The notes beneath the pieces are model-generated. The model did not search any database. It was given only the letters and a program-made list of their open reading frames with translations, and was not told the DNA's origin. A program made the translations under genes and the position numbers. Source: Echinometra lucunter (lineage: Eukaryota > Echinodermata > Echinoidea > Camarodonta > Echinometridae). Taken from it: a DNA stretch of 64,000 nucleotides. The stretch is from positions 24,040,692 to 24,104,691 of the forward strand of contig CM057167.1 of the NCBI GenBank assembly GCA_029962745.1, written 5' to 3'. Positions 1 to 26,700 of this stretch are shown here, in pieces. Within the stretch, counting starts at the first letter, position 1; every line of letters starts with the position of its first letter.

Positions 1-212
1 TATTTCAATCAGTAAATCATTTCTTCCTTAAAAAGTGGGGGATATTTGTACACTCCATCCCCCCTCTCCTAAAAGTGGGGGGGGGATATATCCCCCCATC
101 CCCCGGGATTTAAGTGGGGGGATATATCCCCATCCCTCCCCCCCCCGGGATTTACGCCAATGGTTTATATAGGCCAAGACCTGCTCCCCTCGATCCTCCT
201 CCCTCCCTTACC

Positions 213-256
<44 letters not shown>

Positions 257-997
257 TCGCGTTGTGTGTTTTTGTATCGACGGCGTTCCATACATTGAAC
301 TTTCGTTTGGGCTTGCGCTTGTTTTTTTAAAGCCCAATTTCCTTCGCAAGCAAGCAAAGTCAGCAGCGAAACTGCGCTGCCGGTACGCTTATACGGTGGG
401 GGCCGGGTAGTCTACCCCAGTCTACATGAAGTTTATGAAGTCTAAACGAGATTTTAGCTGTTAATTGTAAGTTTATCATCATCATACATTTTGTCGAATC
501 CCAAGGAATTAATAACAGGGAGTCCTCGAGTGAGAGAGAAGATATAACTAATCTGAGACTGAGTGACTTGAGTTTGATGGAGATTGAGGCCACGGTAGGC
601 ATGGTAGGGGAGGGAAGGGGGAAGGCGGCACGGGGCCGGGGCGGGGGGCACTCACAATTGGAAGGGTAAGGTTAGGGGTGTGTGGCCCCAAAATCTTAAA
701 CCATACCCTTAAGAACTGAAGTTGCTTATGAACTGAGGGGCTTAAGAACTAAATGGCCTTCTCCAAATGGGTCTTGGGAACTGGAATTTAACATGAAATG
801 GATTATGGGGGCCTTGAGAACTGATGCCTGAATGATTTTCGCGGGCTTACAGAACGAGTGATAAAACCAGATTCCAGAGAATGAGAGATTTCAACTGCGT
901 ACCATAGCCTAGGAACGGGTTGGTCAATGAAAAAGATATGCTTTGGAATGTCTGGCAAGGCGTAAAAAGGGGGCCTTAAGGGCCGCATATACCCATA
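1..997. other. Low-complexity leader, no gene recognised
   Basis: Tandem AAGTGGGGGGATATATCCCC words at 32-150 and a poly-C tract at about 211-255. Apparent proline- or glycine-rich frames here come only from these tracts. Confidence 0.6.
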
Positions 998-1868
998 TAG
1001 GGCGAAGTGTTCTGTCTCTAACAGTCGTCGTTAGCCTCGTATTTTGGTAGGGTCGGCACTCATCCTTTTTAGAGACAGAAGCGCTCCGGTGCGTTGTGCA
1101 TGCAATCTCATTGTGATGGGCAAGACAATGAAAAACTACCTCAAATCAGCAATTTTCCCCCTTTATTCATGAATATAAGAATATCATTATACACTACAGA
1201 GTGGACCTATACAATGTAGCTTACCAATTTTATGATTGATTCCTTTTAACTCTCCATTTTCAGGTAAATCCAGGGTCCTAACGTTGGGTCCTCTCGGTTG
1301 AAAATCTTGCAGCAGCCAACCTCTATCTCTGTTCGCCTCCGCGCTTTTCGCAGGGAGATCAGCAAATTTGCGACTTACATTTCAACCGTATTAACGAGTG
1401 ACCAATATGAAACAACAACAAAAACATCGTTCGTACGTATATGCCCAAACGTACGTGGTCGATCGTTTGAATACGGCCGGTTGAAATGCGAGTCGCAAAT
1501 TCGCTGATCTCCCTGCGAAAAGCGCGGAGGCGAACAGAGATAGAGGTTGGCTGCTGCAAGATTTTCAACCGAGAGGACCTAACGTTAGGACCCAGGATTT
1601 ACCTGAAAATGGAGAGTTAAAAGGAATCAGTCATAAAATCGGTAAGCTACATTGTATAGGTCTACTCTGTAGTGTATAACGATATTTTCATATTCATGAA
1701 TAAAGGGGGAAAATCGCTGATTTGAGGTAGTTTTTCATTGTCTTGCCCATCACAATGAGATTGCATGCACAACGCACCGGGGCACTTCTGTCTCTATAAA
1801 GGAGGAGTGCCGACCCTACCAAAATACGAGGCTAACGACAACTGTTAGAGACAGAACACTTCGGTCTA
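998..1868. mobile_element. Long-TIR foldback element, Mutator-like
   Basis: Arms 998-1391 and about 1473-1868 are near-perfect inverted repeats of about 390 bp around a spacer of about 80 bp. The ends read TAGGGCGAAGTGTTCTGTC and, inverted, TAGACCGAAGTGTTCTGTC. The 9-bp direct repeat ATACCCATA flanks it at 989-997 and 1869-1877. A 9-bp duplication with long TIRs is the mark of Mutator-like elements. No transposase is present. Confidence 0.82.
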
Positions 1869-2001
1869 ATACCCATACTGCCATTATACGTGAGTATTCC
1901 CCCCGCCCAGGGGAAGGGGGGGGGTGGCTGATGTGTGCTTGCATAATATGCATGTACTTGAGGCTGTGCACAGCTACAAATATGGTAACTCTAAATTACT
2001 A

Positions 2002-2140
2002 GGTGCTAATGCATTTTCGTATCCAAGCCTGACGGAATAAAGCACTCAGTCGCACACACCACCGTGCTGTGCATGCACCAGCAGCGCTTTATTCCGTCAG
2101 TCATTGGACATGGATACGGTGGATAAAGTGCATTAGCACC
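2002..2140. mobile_element. Short foldback element (GGTGCTAATGC ends)
   Basis: Inverted arms begin GGTGCTAATGCA and meet at GACGGAATAAAGC either side of a CA-rich spacer. No target duplication is recognised. Confidence 0.6.
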
Positions 2141-2362
2141 GATTACTAGTAGATCTACTCATCGATCACCTTTTCTTAAACCGACCACCTTTGCGCAGTG
2201 GTTTTCTGCGAATAAATTCCCACTTATACCCTGTGCTGTGGCGCTATCGCCAGCATTGCATCCCGGGGGGGGGGGGGGGCACTCAGATTTTGGGGGGATG
2301 GGGTTATGCCTCTGCCAGTCTCAAAACAGGGGGCTAAGGAGCTAAATGGCTAATCGAGGAAA

Positions 2363-2520
2363 CCCATTTTTGAGAGTCTAGGGAGCTAAAGAGCTCATGG
2401 GCAGAGCTAATTTGGAGGGTCTAAGGAGCTAAAAATCAGTTGGCAAATCCCATTTTGGAAGATCTAGGGAGCTAAAAAGTTCATGGTCAGAGCCAATTCG
2501 GAGGGTCTTCCCGATCTATC
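2363..2520. repeat. Imperfect direct repeat, about 86-bp period
   Basis: CTAGGGAGCTAAA, CATGG and GGAGGGTCT recur in order in two units. (GAGCT)n follows at about 2778-2800. No gene is recognised in 1878-4145. Confidence 0.6.
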
Positions 2521-3026
2521 TCCCACTCTGGTACTGCGGAGCTGAGCTGAGCCCGGAGCTGAGTCACCGGTCGCAGCGCTCTTGAGCGAGTACTATGTCC
2601 TCATATGGTTTTTAACCCTGTAGTCGCGTGCAGATGGAGCGTGCAAACTACTTGGCTTGTATATATTGCCATTGACTGGCGAGGCAGGCATATGGCAGAC
2701 AACAGGCTATCACTAGCCCGGATTGATATGCGCGGGTCCAGGCGCTAGGCCCGAGTCAGGTCTTCCATAGTTTTGCCGGCTGAGCTGAGCTGAGCTGAGC
2801 TTGCTGCTAGGCCCCGCTAGGAGGCTAGGGAGCGAGCGTTTCCGGGCAGTGGGCTATGCGCATGTTTTTGCATATCTAGGGAGCGAGTCGGAAGCGAATC
2901 GAGGTAAGGTCAGTTAAAATTGCATATTATGAGAGCGACCTGAGAAGGTCGAAAATGGGGGTCGTCACAGCGGCACATACCTGTGTGACATTATGAGTGA
3001 GTGCCCCCCCCCCCCCCCCCCCCCCC

Positions 3027-3308
3027 GGCATTGCACAAGCGATGTGTACATTCATGCAATGGTGTATTGCAAAACCCCAAAACTTGGATCGTCACAAAGG
3101 TTTTATCTCTTGAAATTCACTGACATACAAACATATTTTTACTTCATTATTGTCACCTGCTTGCCAATCAGGTGAGAATGAAGTAAAAATATTGTTTGTA
3201 CAATAAGTGAAATCGAGGGGAAAAAAAAAGAAAAAAAAACCTTCGTGACGATCAAAGTTTTGCAAGTTGCAGCCATCGCATGGATACACATCGCTTGTGC
3301 ATGCAGTG
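3027..3308. mobile_element. Foldback element with imperfect arms
   Basis: The left arm GCACAAGCGATGTGTA...ATTTTTACTTCATT matches the reverse complement of the right arm. The arms are diverged, with AT- and A-rich insertions in one. Confidence 0.6.
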
Positions 3309-4164
3309 CATACACTAGCGATAGCTGTCGTGGCACAAAGTACAAGTAATTCAGACGAGTGTGGCTGTATCCGCGTGTTGATGCTGTGGATACAACCACA
3401 CGCGTGTGGCCGTAACATAAGGTAAAGACACAGGCGTGTGGCTGTATACACTGCCAAATCAAAAAGTGCGTGTGATCATGATTATGATGAGAAAATGAAA
3501 ATGTTTCCATGCACTTTACGTGCTAAATCAATAGAGAGTGGGGGTCGGTTTAAATGAGCTTGCACATGCACATAGTGAAAAACATCACATGCGTTTGTCG
3601 CTGAGATTCTTGTGTGTATTATAGGACTCAACAATCTGAGCATAATATGAAAATCTGCTGTGCATTTCTGCCAAAGCTAAAAGTGACGTGAAAGTAATTG
3701 TGAAACTCACTAGGGCCACTGTGGGACTGTAGCAAATATTCACCGTTGTAGCAGTAAAAAACAGACAACAAAATTGCCCTAAGTAAGATTTAATTTTCTT
3801 AGATTATCTGATTCAGGGACTTGTCAACTCCTAGCTTTGTTCCGCACGGTACCCTTGTGGTGTTGATGATTTTGACTAGTAGACCTATTACATTCCTGGT
3901 TAATCTCCAATCCAAATTTACTTCATTCTGATTAAGTGAAATCCAAGTCCAATGGCATAGACAGGTCCTCATTACTGGGGGGGGGGATGATTTCCCCATA
4001 CACCCACTTCAAAAAGTCAAGGCCAAGTTAAGTCTTCATCATTAGATCTAACGTTAGGTGATCAAGATGGCTCTTAAAGGTCTAACGTCTCTTCTATCTT
4101 CTGCAGATATAGTGGTAATAAAATTTCATATTCACTCTCCTGCAGATCTAAGGCAAAGCCTGTC

Positions 4165-17713
<13,549 letters not shown>

Positions 17714-17769
17714 GGTAGTTTAGCGAAACACAGTGGCACAAAGAGATGCGTAGAGAACACAGAAATCTC

Positions 17770-18322
17770 GGTTTGCATTCCCTGTGCAGTCCCATATCGG
17801 AAAATAATGGCAATATACAGTGAAACCTGTGTATAAAGACCACTCAAGGGAGACAAGAAAAGTGGTCTTTATAAGCAGGTAGTCTTTATGGACAGGTTCC
17901 CTTCAGTGCATACTCCAATGAGAAACCGCATTCAAGGGAAACAGAAAATGTGGCCTTTATAGACAGGTGATTGTTATAGACAGGTGGTCGCTAAAGCAGG
18001 TTTGACTGTACCAGTATAGGTACAGTACCGTTCGGCATTAGTGATATCGGATTACCGATAAAGCCTCGACCAGACTTGCATTCCTTGTGCAGTCCCATAT
18101 CGGAAATAATGGCAATATACCAGTATAGGTCCAGTACCGTTCGCCATTACTGATATCGGATTACCGATAAAGCCTAGACCGACTTGCATTCCTTGTGCAG
18201 TCCCATATCGGAAAATAATGGCAATATACCAGTATAGGTCCAGTACCGTTCGCCATTACTGATATCGGATTACCGATAAAGCCTAGACCCGACTTGCATT
18301 CCTTGTGCAGTCCCATATCATT
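17770..18322. repeat. 109-bp tandem repeat, about 3.3 units, first unit split
   Basis: Units start at 17770 (interrupted by 17818-18008), 18073, 18181 and 18291 (partial). Each holds CAGTCCCATATCGGAAA and GATATCGGATTACCGATAAA. It begins 57 bp after the nucleotidyltransferase stop, probably within its 3' UTR. Confidence 0.85.
17818..18008. mobile_element. Tc1/mariner-like MITE nested in the 109-bp repeat
   Basis: Ends CAGTGAAACCTG and inverted CAGTCAAACCTG with TA on both sides. The uninterrupted repeat units show a single TA at the site. It contains TATAAAGACCACTCAAGGGA; a fragment of the same family lies at 50001-50036. Confidence 0.82.
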
Positions 18323-18356
18323 GCTGGTGGCTTGGAAGTGTATTGTCAAGACTCCT

Positions 18357-18480
18357 GGGCACCGTTTCATGAAAGTTGTCAGCACTGACAAGTTGTCATT
18401 CTCCGACAGTTACCACAGTAACAGTCAGTGACCAGTGCTTCTCAGCCAATCAGTACCAAGGATTTTACTGAAATTGCCTA
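18357..18480. mobile_element. Truncated GGGCACCGTTTCATG MITE
   Basis: Matches the left part of 27439-27591 (GTTGTCAGCACTGACAAGTT) and breaks off without the right end. Confidence 0.6.
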
Positions 18481-18651
18481 CACAGAATGCGTGCTGTTGT
18501 CTGTGTAGTTTGCGTTCTGGACGCTTCTTTTCAACTCATTCGTTTTGCTTAGCTTCTTAAAAAAGGTCTACAATGTATTTATTAAAAAAAACCAACTACT
18601 GGTATTATCTATTCATTACTGCCATATCGTACATCATTAGTGACACATTAA

Positions 18652-19230
18652 AGGAGAATGCAACCCAAGCATCAGTGTGCTCATAGTGAATAAAGATGAC
18701 TAAGAAGAACAAACAGTGAAAGTTTGAGCTAAATCGGACAATCTGTTCAAGAGTTATGAATTTTGAAAGTTTCAGTAAATCCCTATTATGAGGATCCTTG
18801 AGTTGGCAATGTTGCCAGCATCGTGATGTCATTGTGGACAACTCTCCATTCATTTTGTACATAATTTTTCAAAAATATTGATTTATATAAAATTTCAAGT
18901 CAGGAACCAACATAATTCTTCCCAATATGCTTGCAGAATTGATATAGCCATGTCATACTCAAACAATAAATCAAAAGAATTTTTATTTCTCTTAAAAATA
19001 AAGAAAATGTTAAATCCAGTGTACAAAATGAATGGAGAGTTGTCCACGATGACATCACAGATGCTGGCAAAGTTGCCAATTTGAGTATCCCCATAATAAG
19101 GATTTACTTAAACTTTCAGAGTTCACAACTCTTGAACAGATTGTCTGATTTTCCTCAAACTTTCACTGTTTATTCTTCTTGTTTTTCTTCATTCACTGGA
19201 AGCACACTGATGTTTGGGTTGCATTCTCCT
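18652..19230. mobile_element. TTAA-flanked foldback (AGGAGAATGCAACCC ends), copy 1
   Basis: Inverted ends AGGAGAATGCAACCCAA with TTAA at 18648-18651 and 19231-19234. Arms of about 250 bp. Confidence 0.8.
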
Positions 19231-19704
19231 TTAAAGACACTAACAAGTGTTGTGTGATCAGTAGTCAGTTTTTACCATTATCATAATGAATAAGATTATT
19301 GTGAATGGCATGCATATCAAAAATAGAATGCAATCCTTTCTATAGGGCAAAATGCTGAAAAAAAAACCAAGAAAATCATAGTTCCAAATAAACTTTAATG
19401 TATAAGGTGCTACTCATCAGTTTTAGCAATTATAACCCAGCTTTGTCATTTGTTCAAATTTATGAATTTTCTTACCATAATCTCACATGATAGTGTAACT
19501 TTTATGTATAAGAGTGTATCTTTTGGTAAAATAAGACACAACATGCAGTAGTTGTTGACTTGTTGCTATGTCAAGTAAGCATAATCATACTGTGAATTTT
19601 CAAAAAAAGGAAGAAAAAAAAAAAGAGACGAATATATTCATGGCCTAAGGTCCTTTAAGGACATTTAGTATTTACCAATTAGTAATGAATATGTTACAGA
19701 TCTA

Positions 19705-19936
19705 GGCCCTCTTGCATAAAAAGCTGCGATTAAAGGCAACTCAAAAAAATCAACGCAACTTGATTTTCAACCAATCAGAATTGAGTATTTGGGACTTGAA
19801 GTTTGAATTTTTTTTAATATGTCAACAAATTGAAAAGTAAATGCAAGTCCCTAATATTTAATTCTGATTGGTTAAAATCAAGTTGCATTTAATTTTTTGT
19901 GTTGCGTATAATCGCAACTTTTTATGCAAGAGGGCC
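19705..19936. mobile_element. TA-flanked MITE (GGCCCTCTTGCATAAAAAG ends)
   Basis: Inverted ends GGCCCTCTTGCATAAAAAG with TA on both sides. Confidence 0.75.
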
Positions 19937-20726
19937 TAGGTTTTATTTTTTCTGAATTGTCCTGTTAAGAAAGTCACAAGGTGTACATGTGTTTTGCACA
20001 GTACTTGTTTCTACTCCGTGATGCCTAGATGAATAGATGAAAAAAATAGGATGAATTAGAAAATGTTTGTAAAATATCTTGGTAAAATCAAGGTGCAAGA
20101 CTTTAAAGATCAGCCTGTGATGGTTTCAAAATTCGTGACTGAACAGAATCTTTAAAAATGATTTATTTTTAACCTACATAATTGTTCCATTAGTTTTGTT
20201 GCTGATCATTGCATTATTTGTTGACCAACACACTCTCAAAATGGCATTATTGTATACTACTGTATACTGTTGGATTAAAATACTGAAATAAGAGAAAAAC
20301 AAAAGAAAAACAACAACAATAACCAAAATGCTTGATGATGGTAACCAGATACAACCAAATACAACTCATTATAGCAAACTCCTCGCCACGTCAAAACTTA
20401 GCTATAAACTTTGCTCTTGTTGCAAGGAGATACATGTATATCTACTTCGGACATTGTTCAGGTAATACCAGTCATTTTCATTCATGCGTGGCAATGTAAT
20501 AACACATTAGGTATAATATTGGATGAATTGACCTAAAATGAGATAACTTAATCAGCATATGATGATTTTCCGAGTAATTGATGGGGTAGATCGGAGGTCA
20601 AGTTTCCTTTTTAAACGCTGTATTATGGCCAAAATACAATAGAATACAAAGAGGTGATGGGACTAGCAATATTACCTTGTTTATACAAGGAGAGTTTGTT
20701 CTTTATACCAAAGCTCCATTGCACCA

Positions 20727-21031
20727 GGGGGGTGTTTCACAAAGACTAAGATTGACTAAAATCGCACTTAACTATGGCTGGCCATTCATGCCACTGTTTT
20801 CTTTCACCATGGATCTCTCAAAGGATTTGCAAATCATGGTCACAAATCTGCAGAACTGAAAATTTTTTATAGCTCATTGATGAATAAAACAAAAAAAGTA
20901 AATTCTGCAAATATGTGACCATGATTTGCACATCCATTGAAAGACCGATGGTGAAAGCAAACAGTGGCATGAATGGCCTGCCATAGTTAAGTGTGATTTG
21001 AGTCAATCTTAGTCTTTGTGAAACACCCCCC
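20727..21031. mobile_element. Foldback MITE (GGGGGGTGTTTCACAAAGAC ends)
   Basis: Arms of about 130 bp. A fragment of one end recurs at 53394-53434. Confidence 0.78.
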
Positions 21032-21151
21032 ATATTTATTAATCTCATGTGTGTGAATTTGCAGAAAAATATATGAGGTATTTGCTAAACATGTTTTAAA
21101 TCCATCAAAATACACAAAATATGTGTATTACATATCTGACATTTACATGCA

Positions 21152-21411
21152 GGGGTGGCTACCCCCCTATCATTTTTCAAGTGATCGAAAAAAAAAAAAA
21201 AAAGAAGAAGAAGAAGAAAGAAGAAGAGTATGGGGAAGAGAGGGCAGGGTTAAGCAACTATATAAAAGCCCTATTCGTTCATTTGAAACGTAAATAAACT
21301 CATCTGTGGGCCAAGGTTGAAAACCAGAGAAAATGAACTCGTCATCTTGCCCTGCCCCCCCCCCCCCATCCCCTATCAAAATACCCTGGTGCCACCCCTG
21401 TTTACATTTAT
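21152..21411. repeat. Dispersed repeat (AGGGGTGGC...TCAAGTGATC), copy 1
   Basis: Contains TTTTTCAAGTGATC, a GAA-rich run, GAGAGGGCAGGGTTAAGCAA and GCCACCCCT at its ends. The relative is at 63081-63340. Confidence 0.65.
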
Positions 21412-21593
21412 ATATTCTACTTTGTATATTATTAATAAAAAAAAATCATTGCAATTATTTCTGTACTATAATCAAACTGTTATTATAATTAATAAATACA
21501 ATGGAATCCAGTATTCCATATCCATTTGTTTTGTTTTATAATTCTGTTTACCTGATATTGTATTGGACAGAAACCGTCAAACTATATTTATAT

Positions 21594-21735
21594 TACATTG
21601 GATGGCTCTGAATGGGATACCAGAGAATATTCCACGAATTAGGGCCAATATTGCACGAATCGAAGATGAGTGCAATATTGGCCCTAACGAGTGGAATATT
21701 CCTGATATTCCATGCAATAAAGCCATCCAATATAA
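21594..21735. mobile_element. Foldback element (ATTGGATGGCT ends)
   Basis: Arms of about 65 bp (GGATGGCT...GGGCCAATATTGCAC) around a 13-base spacer. Confidence 0.7.
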
Positions 21736-23178
21736 TTATTATTATCTATACCCAACAGGAAAGGGATTTTAAATTCAATAAATGTCATTCCAGCAACTAA
21801 AAAGGGCCCCTATCGTACATTTATTTTGATCACACAAGTTTGACTTACCTCTTTATGACGTCATCAAAGTGTCGTTTGTGCATCGCGTGTATTGCGTATC
21901 CGCGTACTGTAATCCTTATTGCGCATGTTTGTTTTATTGCGCGCACGCGAAAAGACCATGCAATATCGCAAAATATTACACGGCAAATTTGTACATGAGC
22001 ATATGGGGAATTCGGCGTTTAATACAATATGCTCTGATATTGCACAGACAAGTCATGCAGACATAAAATATATGTTTTTAATGCGCCGCTAAAATGCCCT
22101 GTATAGATAATACTACTATATATACATGTAGCTGCTACATGCATGTCCTCTCTTGTAATACACTATATTATATAAAGTGGAAAATTAATCTGTAATTGCA
22201 GTTATTATTGGGAGGTCTACAGCCATAGAGAGTCTTGAGTTTGAGTAATAGGTAGTATCTAGTGAGAATAGAGAAGTGGGTTAAGAGTTGGTCAATATTC
22301 TCTCTCTGATGAGGAAGGAGGATTGGGCTGAAATATGGGGCTACAAAGCTATAAAAGTCTAATATAATGGCCACTGTATATTATACAATATGACAGCGAC
22401 CTGATTTTTGAAGAACTCGCATTACGCTTTAAATACAAAAATTTATATTGATAAAATTACTCATTGATTTTCTGAATAATGCATGAATTCATAAGATAAT
22501 TCAAAACTTTGATCATTACTGTTTTATGAAAGTTCATATTAAATGCTATGAAACAAGTCATTTCCAAAATCGGTTCACAGTTCAATTGTATTTTTTATGA
22601 TGGGCTTCAGTCACTTAAGTATGACACCGCTCGCTGAGTCTTAACCACTATTCGTAGGTAGTTATCAAAGGTAAGTAAAAGAGAGGTTTTCTGTAGTTCT
22701 TAAACAGGATGTTGGTGGTTGAGGATTGGTCTTTGAAGCATTTTGGAGGGAAATGGGAAGTGCAGTATGAACTTGGGATTTTTCTTCACAAATAAGATTA
22801 AAAAATCATTTCAATGTGCCATTATGCATTTCAAGTGGCTGCCTTGAAAGAGCAAACAGAGATTTGTAAGTTACATTATGTGCCAAAAACTTAAGAGATA
22901 AAGATTAAACTTTTTGCAGCATTGATATTTCTATGGAAAAACCTCCTTAATTATGATGAATATTCATTACCTTTTTTGTTAATTATGTACCTATTTTGTT
23001 GATTGTAATACTTGCTAGTCATTTGTTTGTTTATATTTTGTTGTATTTCAAAATGTACAGCACATAGAGAAGCGAATGCTTATTATGCGCTTTATAAATT
23101 GAGTATTATTTTTTTTTTTATGCTAATCATCAAAAGAGGAGAAGTACACTTGGTATGTGTTGGTTTTCCAGTATTGTT

Positions 23179-23230
23179 GTCCCTCCATTTCATAAAAGCC
23201 CCAGGTGGGGCTTTTATGAAATGGAGGGAC
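23179..23230. repeat. Perfect 25-bp hairpin with 2-base loop
   Basis: Stems 23179-23203 and 23206-23230 are exact inverted repeats of a CCTCCATTTCATAAAAGCCC core. Confidence 0.88.
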
Positions 23231-23296
23231 TTCTTTGTATCAGAGAGAGTAGCACATACAGTATGGGCCTATAATAGTATATGAACAGAGATTTAA

Positions 23297-23733
23297 AGGC
23301 AAAGTCCACCTCAGAAGTTTCACTGTTTCAATAAAAGGAGTTAAATTTGAACAGCATTTTAAAAAAGAAATGAGCGAAATCAGTCAAAGAATAAGAAAAT
23401 TACACTCATTTACATTTTCTAGTAAGTTATGTAAAGTATGTTATGTAAAAAGCAATTCTTTTGAACATACATTGACTTTGGGGGTTAGAAAATGTGTAAC
23501 TTTCAAGAAAATTGATAAAATGTGAAATTTCATGTACTAAGTGAATGGAGACCTGCTCACATATGATGTCATCCATGTTGCCAATTTGCAGAGCCGAGAG
23601 TAACTTACTAGAAAATGTACATGAGTGTAATTTTCTTATTCTTTGACCGATTTTGCTCATTTCTTTTTTAAAATGCTGTTCAAATTTAACTCCTTTTATT
23701 GAAGCAGTGAAACTTCTGGGGTGGACTTTCCCT
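23297..23733. mobile_element. Foldback MITE (AGGCAAAGTCCACC ends), copy 2
   Basis: Same family as 14231-14787, with a shorter left arm. TTAA at 23293-23296 and 23734-23737. Confidence 0.78.
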
Positions 23734-26700
23734 TTAAAAAAAAAAAAAAAACCAAAACATAATGTAAAAGCTTCGGTGGGTGGAAGAATAAAATGTACAT
23801 AAATGCCATATTTACGAGAAGAACATATTTATTCAGTCATTATACAATCGCTAAAGTATGTACATATTATACAATAACGATAACAAATATGACATTTATT
23901 TCCTTTTTCTCACTATACACATTGCCTTGAGTCATCAAAACTGTGCAATATTATGACAATTGTAACCTTAACTATAATATCATTACAAATAGCGCTACCA
24001 TTCAAACAAAGGTATGACCTAACGTAATGCTTTACATGCATTTCTGACGTACCAAATAGGCATCAGATAATACATGTATATAACTGAAAAAGTAATAAAG
24101 GGTAAGTTTAGGGAATAGAAATGTCAATATTTTGGCATATAGTGGGTGAAAAATAGACCCACATTTCATACTTCATTTCATATAAATATACTGTCGATGC
24201 TTTTGCAACAAATGTTATATTTATGCTTAAATGGATAAGACACAACTCTGAGCTGAAAATGATGTAATGGTAATTATTTCTGTTTTAGAACAAGTATGAG
24301 AGATTTTTTTTTTTTTTTTTTCAGGGCTATAAGATAGGATAATGACTATCAGTCAGTCTATGAAGTCATTACTATTAGTCACATATTCCCCAACATCCTA
24401 CATTACTTGACCCGAAATGAGTTATTTGCATTTCAACAGATTTTAGGATGCTTTTACTTGTTGCTATGATGGGCAATCATGGAGGATATTCTTGTATGTA
24501 CAACATCTGACTATATTTTCAAACTAGTCCATAGTTGGGTGCTTTTTAATGGGATGCACATGTGCACTTCAAAGGTTTTACCTGGAAAAAAAAAAAAACG
24601 TATTCAGAAGAGTTTATCGCTAATGACCATTACTAACTTATACTTTTTTTTATAAGAGCCTAATTAAATTCATAATATTCAAAGCCTGTACAATTGCACA
24701 TCAATTTGTCCTGTGGGTTTGAACAATGACCATCACTGTTGAAATAATCGGCAGAATTCTGCTCCTCCGCCTGACTTTTATTCAGCGAATGTCTCATTAT
24801 TAGTTACATATTTATCTACTAACCTTTATACAACTTTTTTATATGCATAGAAAACATCCATATCGTCGTTTTTACGAACTGGCATATCTGCGCACATATG
24901 CAGAAACGCGCGTTGGAGAAAATTTTTCTACAAACCGTCGCATTGTGTTTGGATGGCCAGTACTAGTTCCTAAATGTAAAACTGATGACAATATGTACCC
25001 TCACAGAACATATCATCTCACACTTCTTGAGAATGCAATTGCAATTCACTGTGCTAAGTGCTTCTACATAAAAACCTTCCTCATACTATAGTTCTGCCAG
25101 TATTTTGACAAAAGGAAGCAAGTGACAAAAGTGACATTTCCTGTAAAAGAGCAAAATGTATCTGTCATTCACAATGTCATCAATGCAATACCATGATGTC
25201 TTGCCGAACGTATCTCTTAGCAGGATAATTTTCATGCATAAAATTTGGCACAGAAGAAGAGCACAATAGGTAAAACAGGAAAATATCAATAACTCAAATA
25301 TTGTTCAAATGTCACTTGTTCCTTTTGTCAAAATAAGGCAGTACTGTCTTATCTACAAGAGCAGTATCAAACACATAATTATTGTTAAATCTTGCCGTCT
25401 GCCTTCCTGCTTGTAACTGAAAATATGTCTGGTACTTCAGAATCTTAGAAGAGCAATGTTCCTGTGGTTTCTGTATATAATGCTTAATTTTTGACTTTCT
25501 GTTCATTCATTCATGCGCTATACACTGATGAGTGCATGATGTGAAGATTTAAAGTATGAGCATGTTCAACACTATTCCACGGTTCTTGCTTACATGTTTT
25601 TTACCTAGCCAAATAAATACATTCCAATATTTCATTAGAAAGCTATACATTTTCAAACTTTTACATCATTATTCCAACAGTCAGCAGTAAAAATTCTAGT
25701 CAGCGTACAATTGTATATAGTTACATAATCGATTATCTCAGTTACACTTACATGTACTTGTATCTTACAGTATAACTTTCGACAACAAGTGTGAAAATAC
25801 CCATGTTCATAATATAGCACCATAAATATAACATAAAGCTGTCTTTTCTGAGACAAATCTACTTTACAACATGGACTAGGAGTACCAATACACATATTTT
25901 GTTGCCAAGAACACTCGTCTGGATACTAAAATGAGAATCTAAGATTGAAATAAGTTGATATATGCATCCAGAGATGCAAACCTTTTATCAAGTTTTGCAG
26001 TATTTTTTAATACGTCGAAAAAGAAGTTTTAAGAATGGAAAAAGAGTATATCCTAATATTTACATTTATATAGCACTTAATACTTTGTTCTATAAAGTGC
26101 TTTACATGTAATTATTACAACAAGGGTCACTGGATTCAGCTCCACACATAAAGTGCACCACCTCCACTCCTAGCCTACTTTACAGCCTTGGAACTGTACA
26201 GAAACCAAAGTTCAGGGGGAAAAAATGTACTTTACTTGAAATCTGCAGTAATTATTCATAAAAACAGTACAAAATACTGCAAAACAGGAATAGTTCACAT
26301 CACTGTGCATCTGAGACTGCTCCAAGAATGTGCAAGCCATGAGACAATGCAATGTCATGATCTAAAAATGTTAACATCTATATCAAAAGATGTTAAATAC
26401 TGTTTTAACACACATAGTTTACTTTACATTTACAGGACAAGATCATGAAACAAAATCAGAGACCACCATTTCTATGATTCTTTTCTTCAGATATTAGAAA
26501 ATGTTATAAAAAGTATAAAAATAAAGAACATTTGTCGTATGATACACGGAACTGTATTAGCTTTACTTACAAAATATCTTTTATCTTGATTCATTGTTTC
26601 ATATACATGGAAATTAATATTTAGCCCTTAGTAACGCACTCCAATGATGTATCAACTCTATACTTGGCAAGTTCATAAAATCTATACATCATCCTGGCCC

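Noticed and set aside
1298..1568. Two similar 69-residue frames on opposite strands
   Set aside because: They mirror each other because they sit in the two arms of one inverted repeat.
24843..25091. 82-residue plus-strand frame
   Set aside because: No recognisable motif, splice context or neighbour; consistent with chance in the presumed 3' UTR region.
26034..26140. TTTATATAGCACTT/AAGTGCTTTACA inverted words, possible LINE or SINE tail
   Set aside because: Suggestive of a common deuterostome repeat, but no boundary or second copy clear enough to call.
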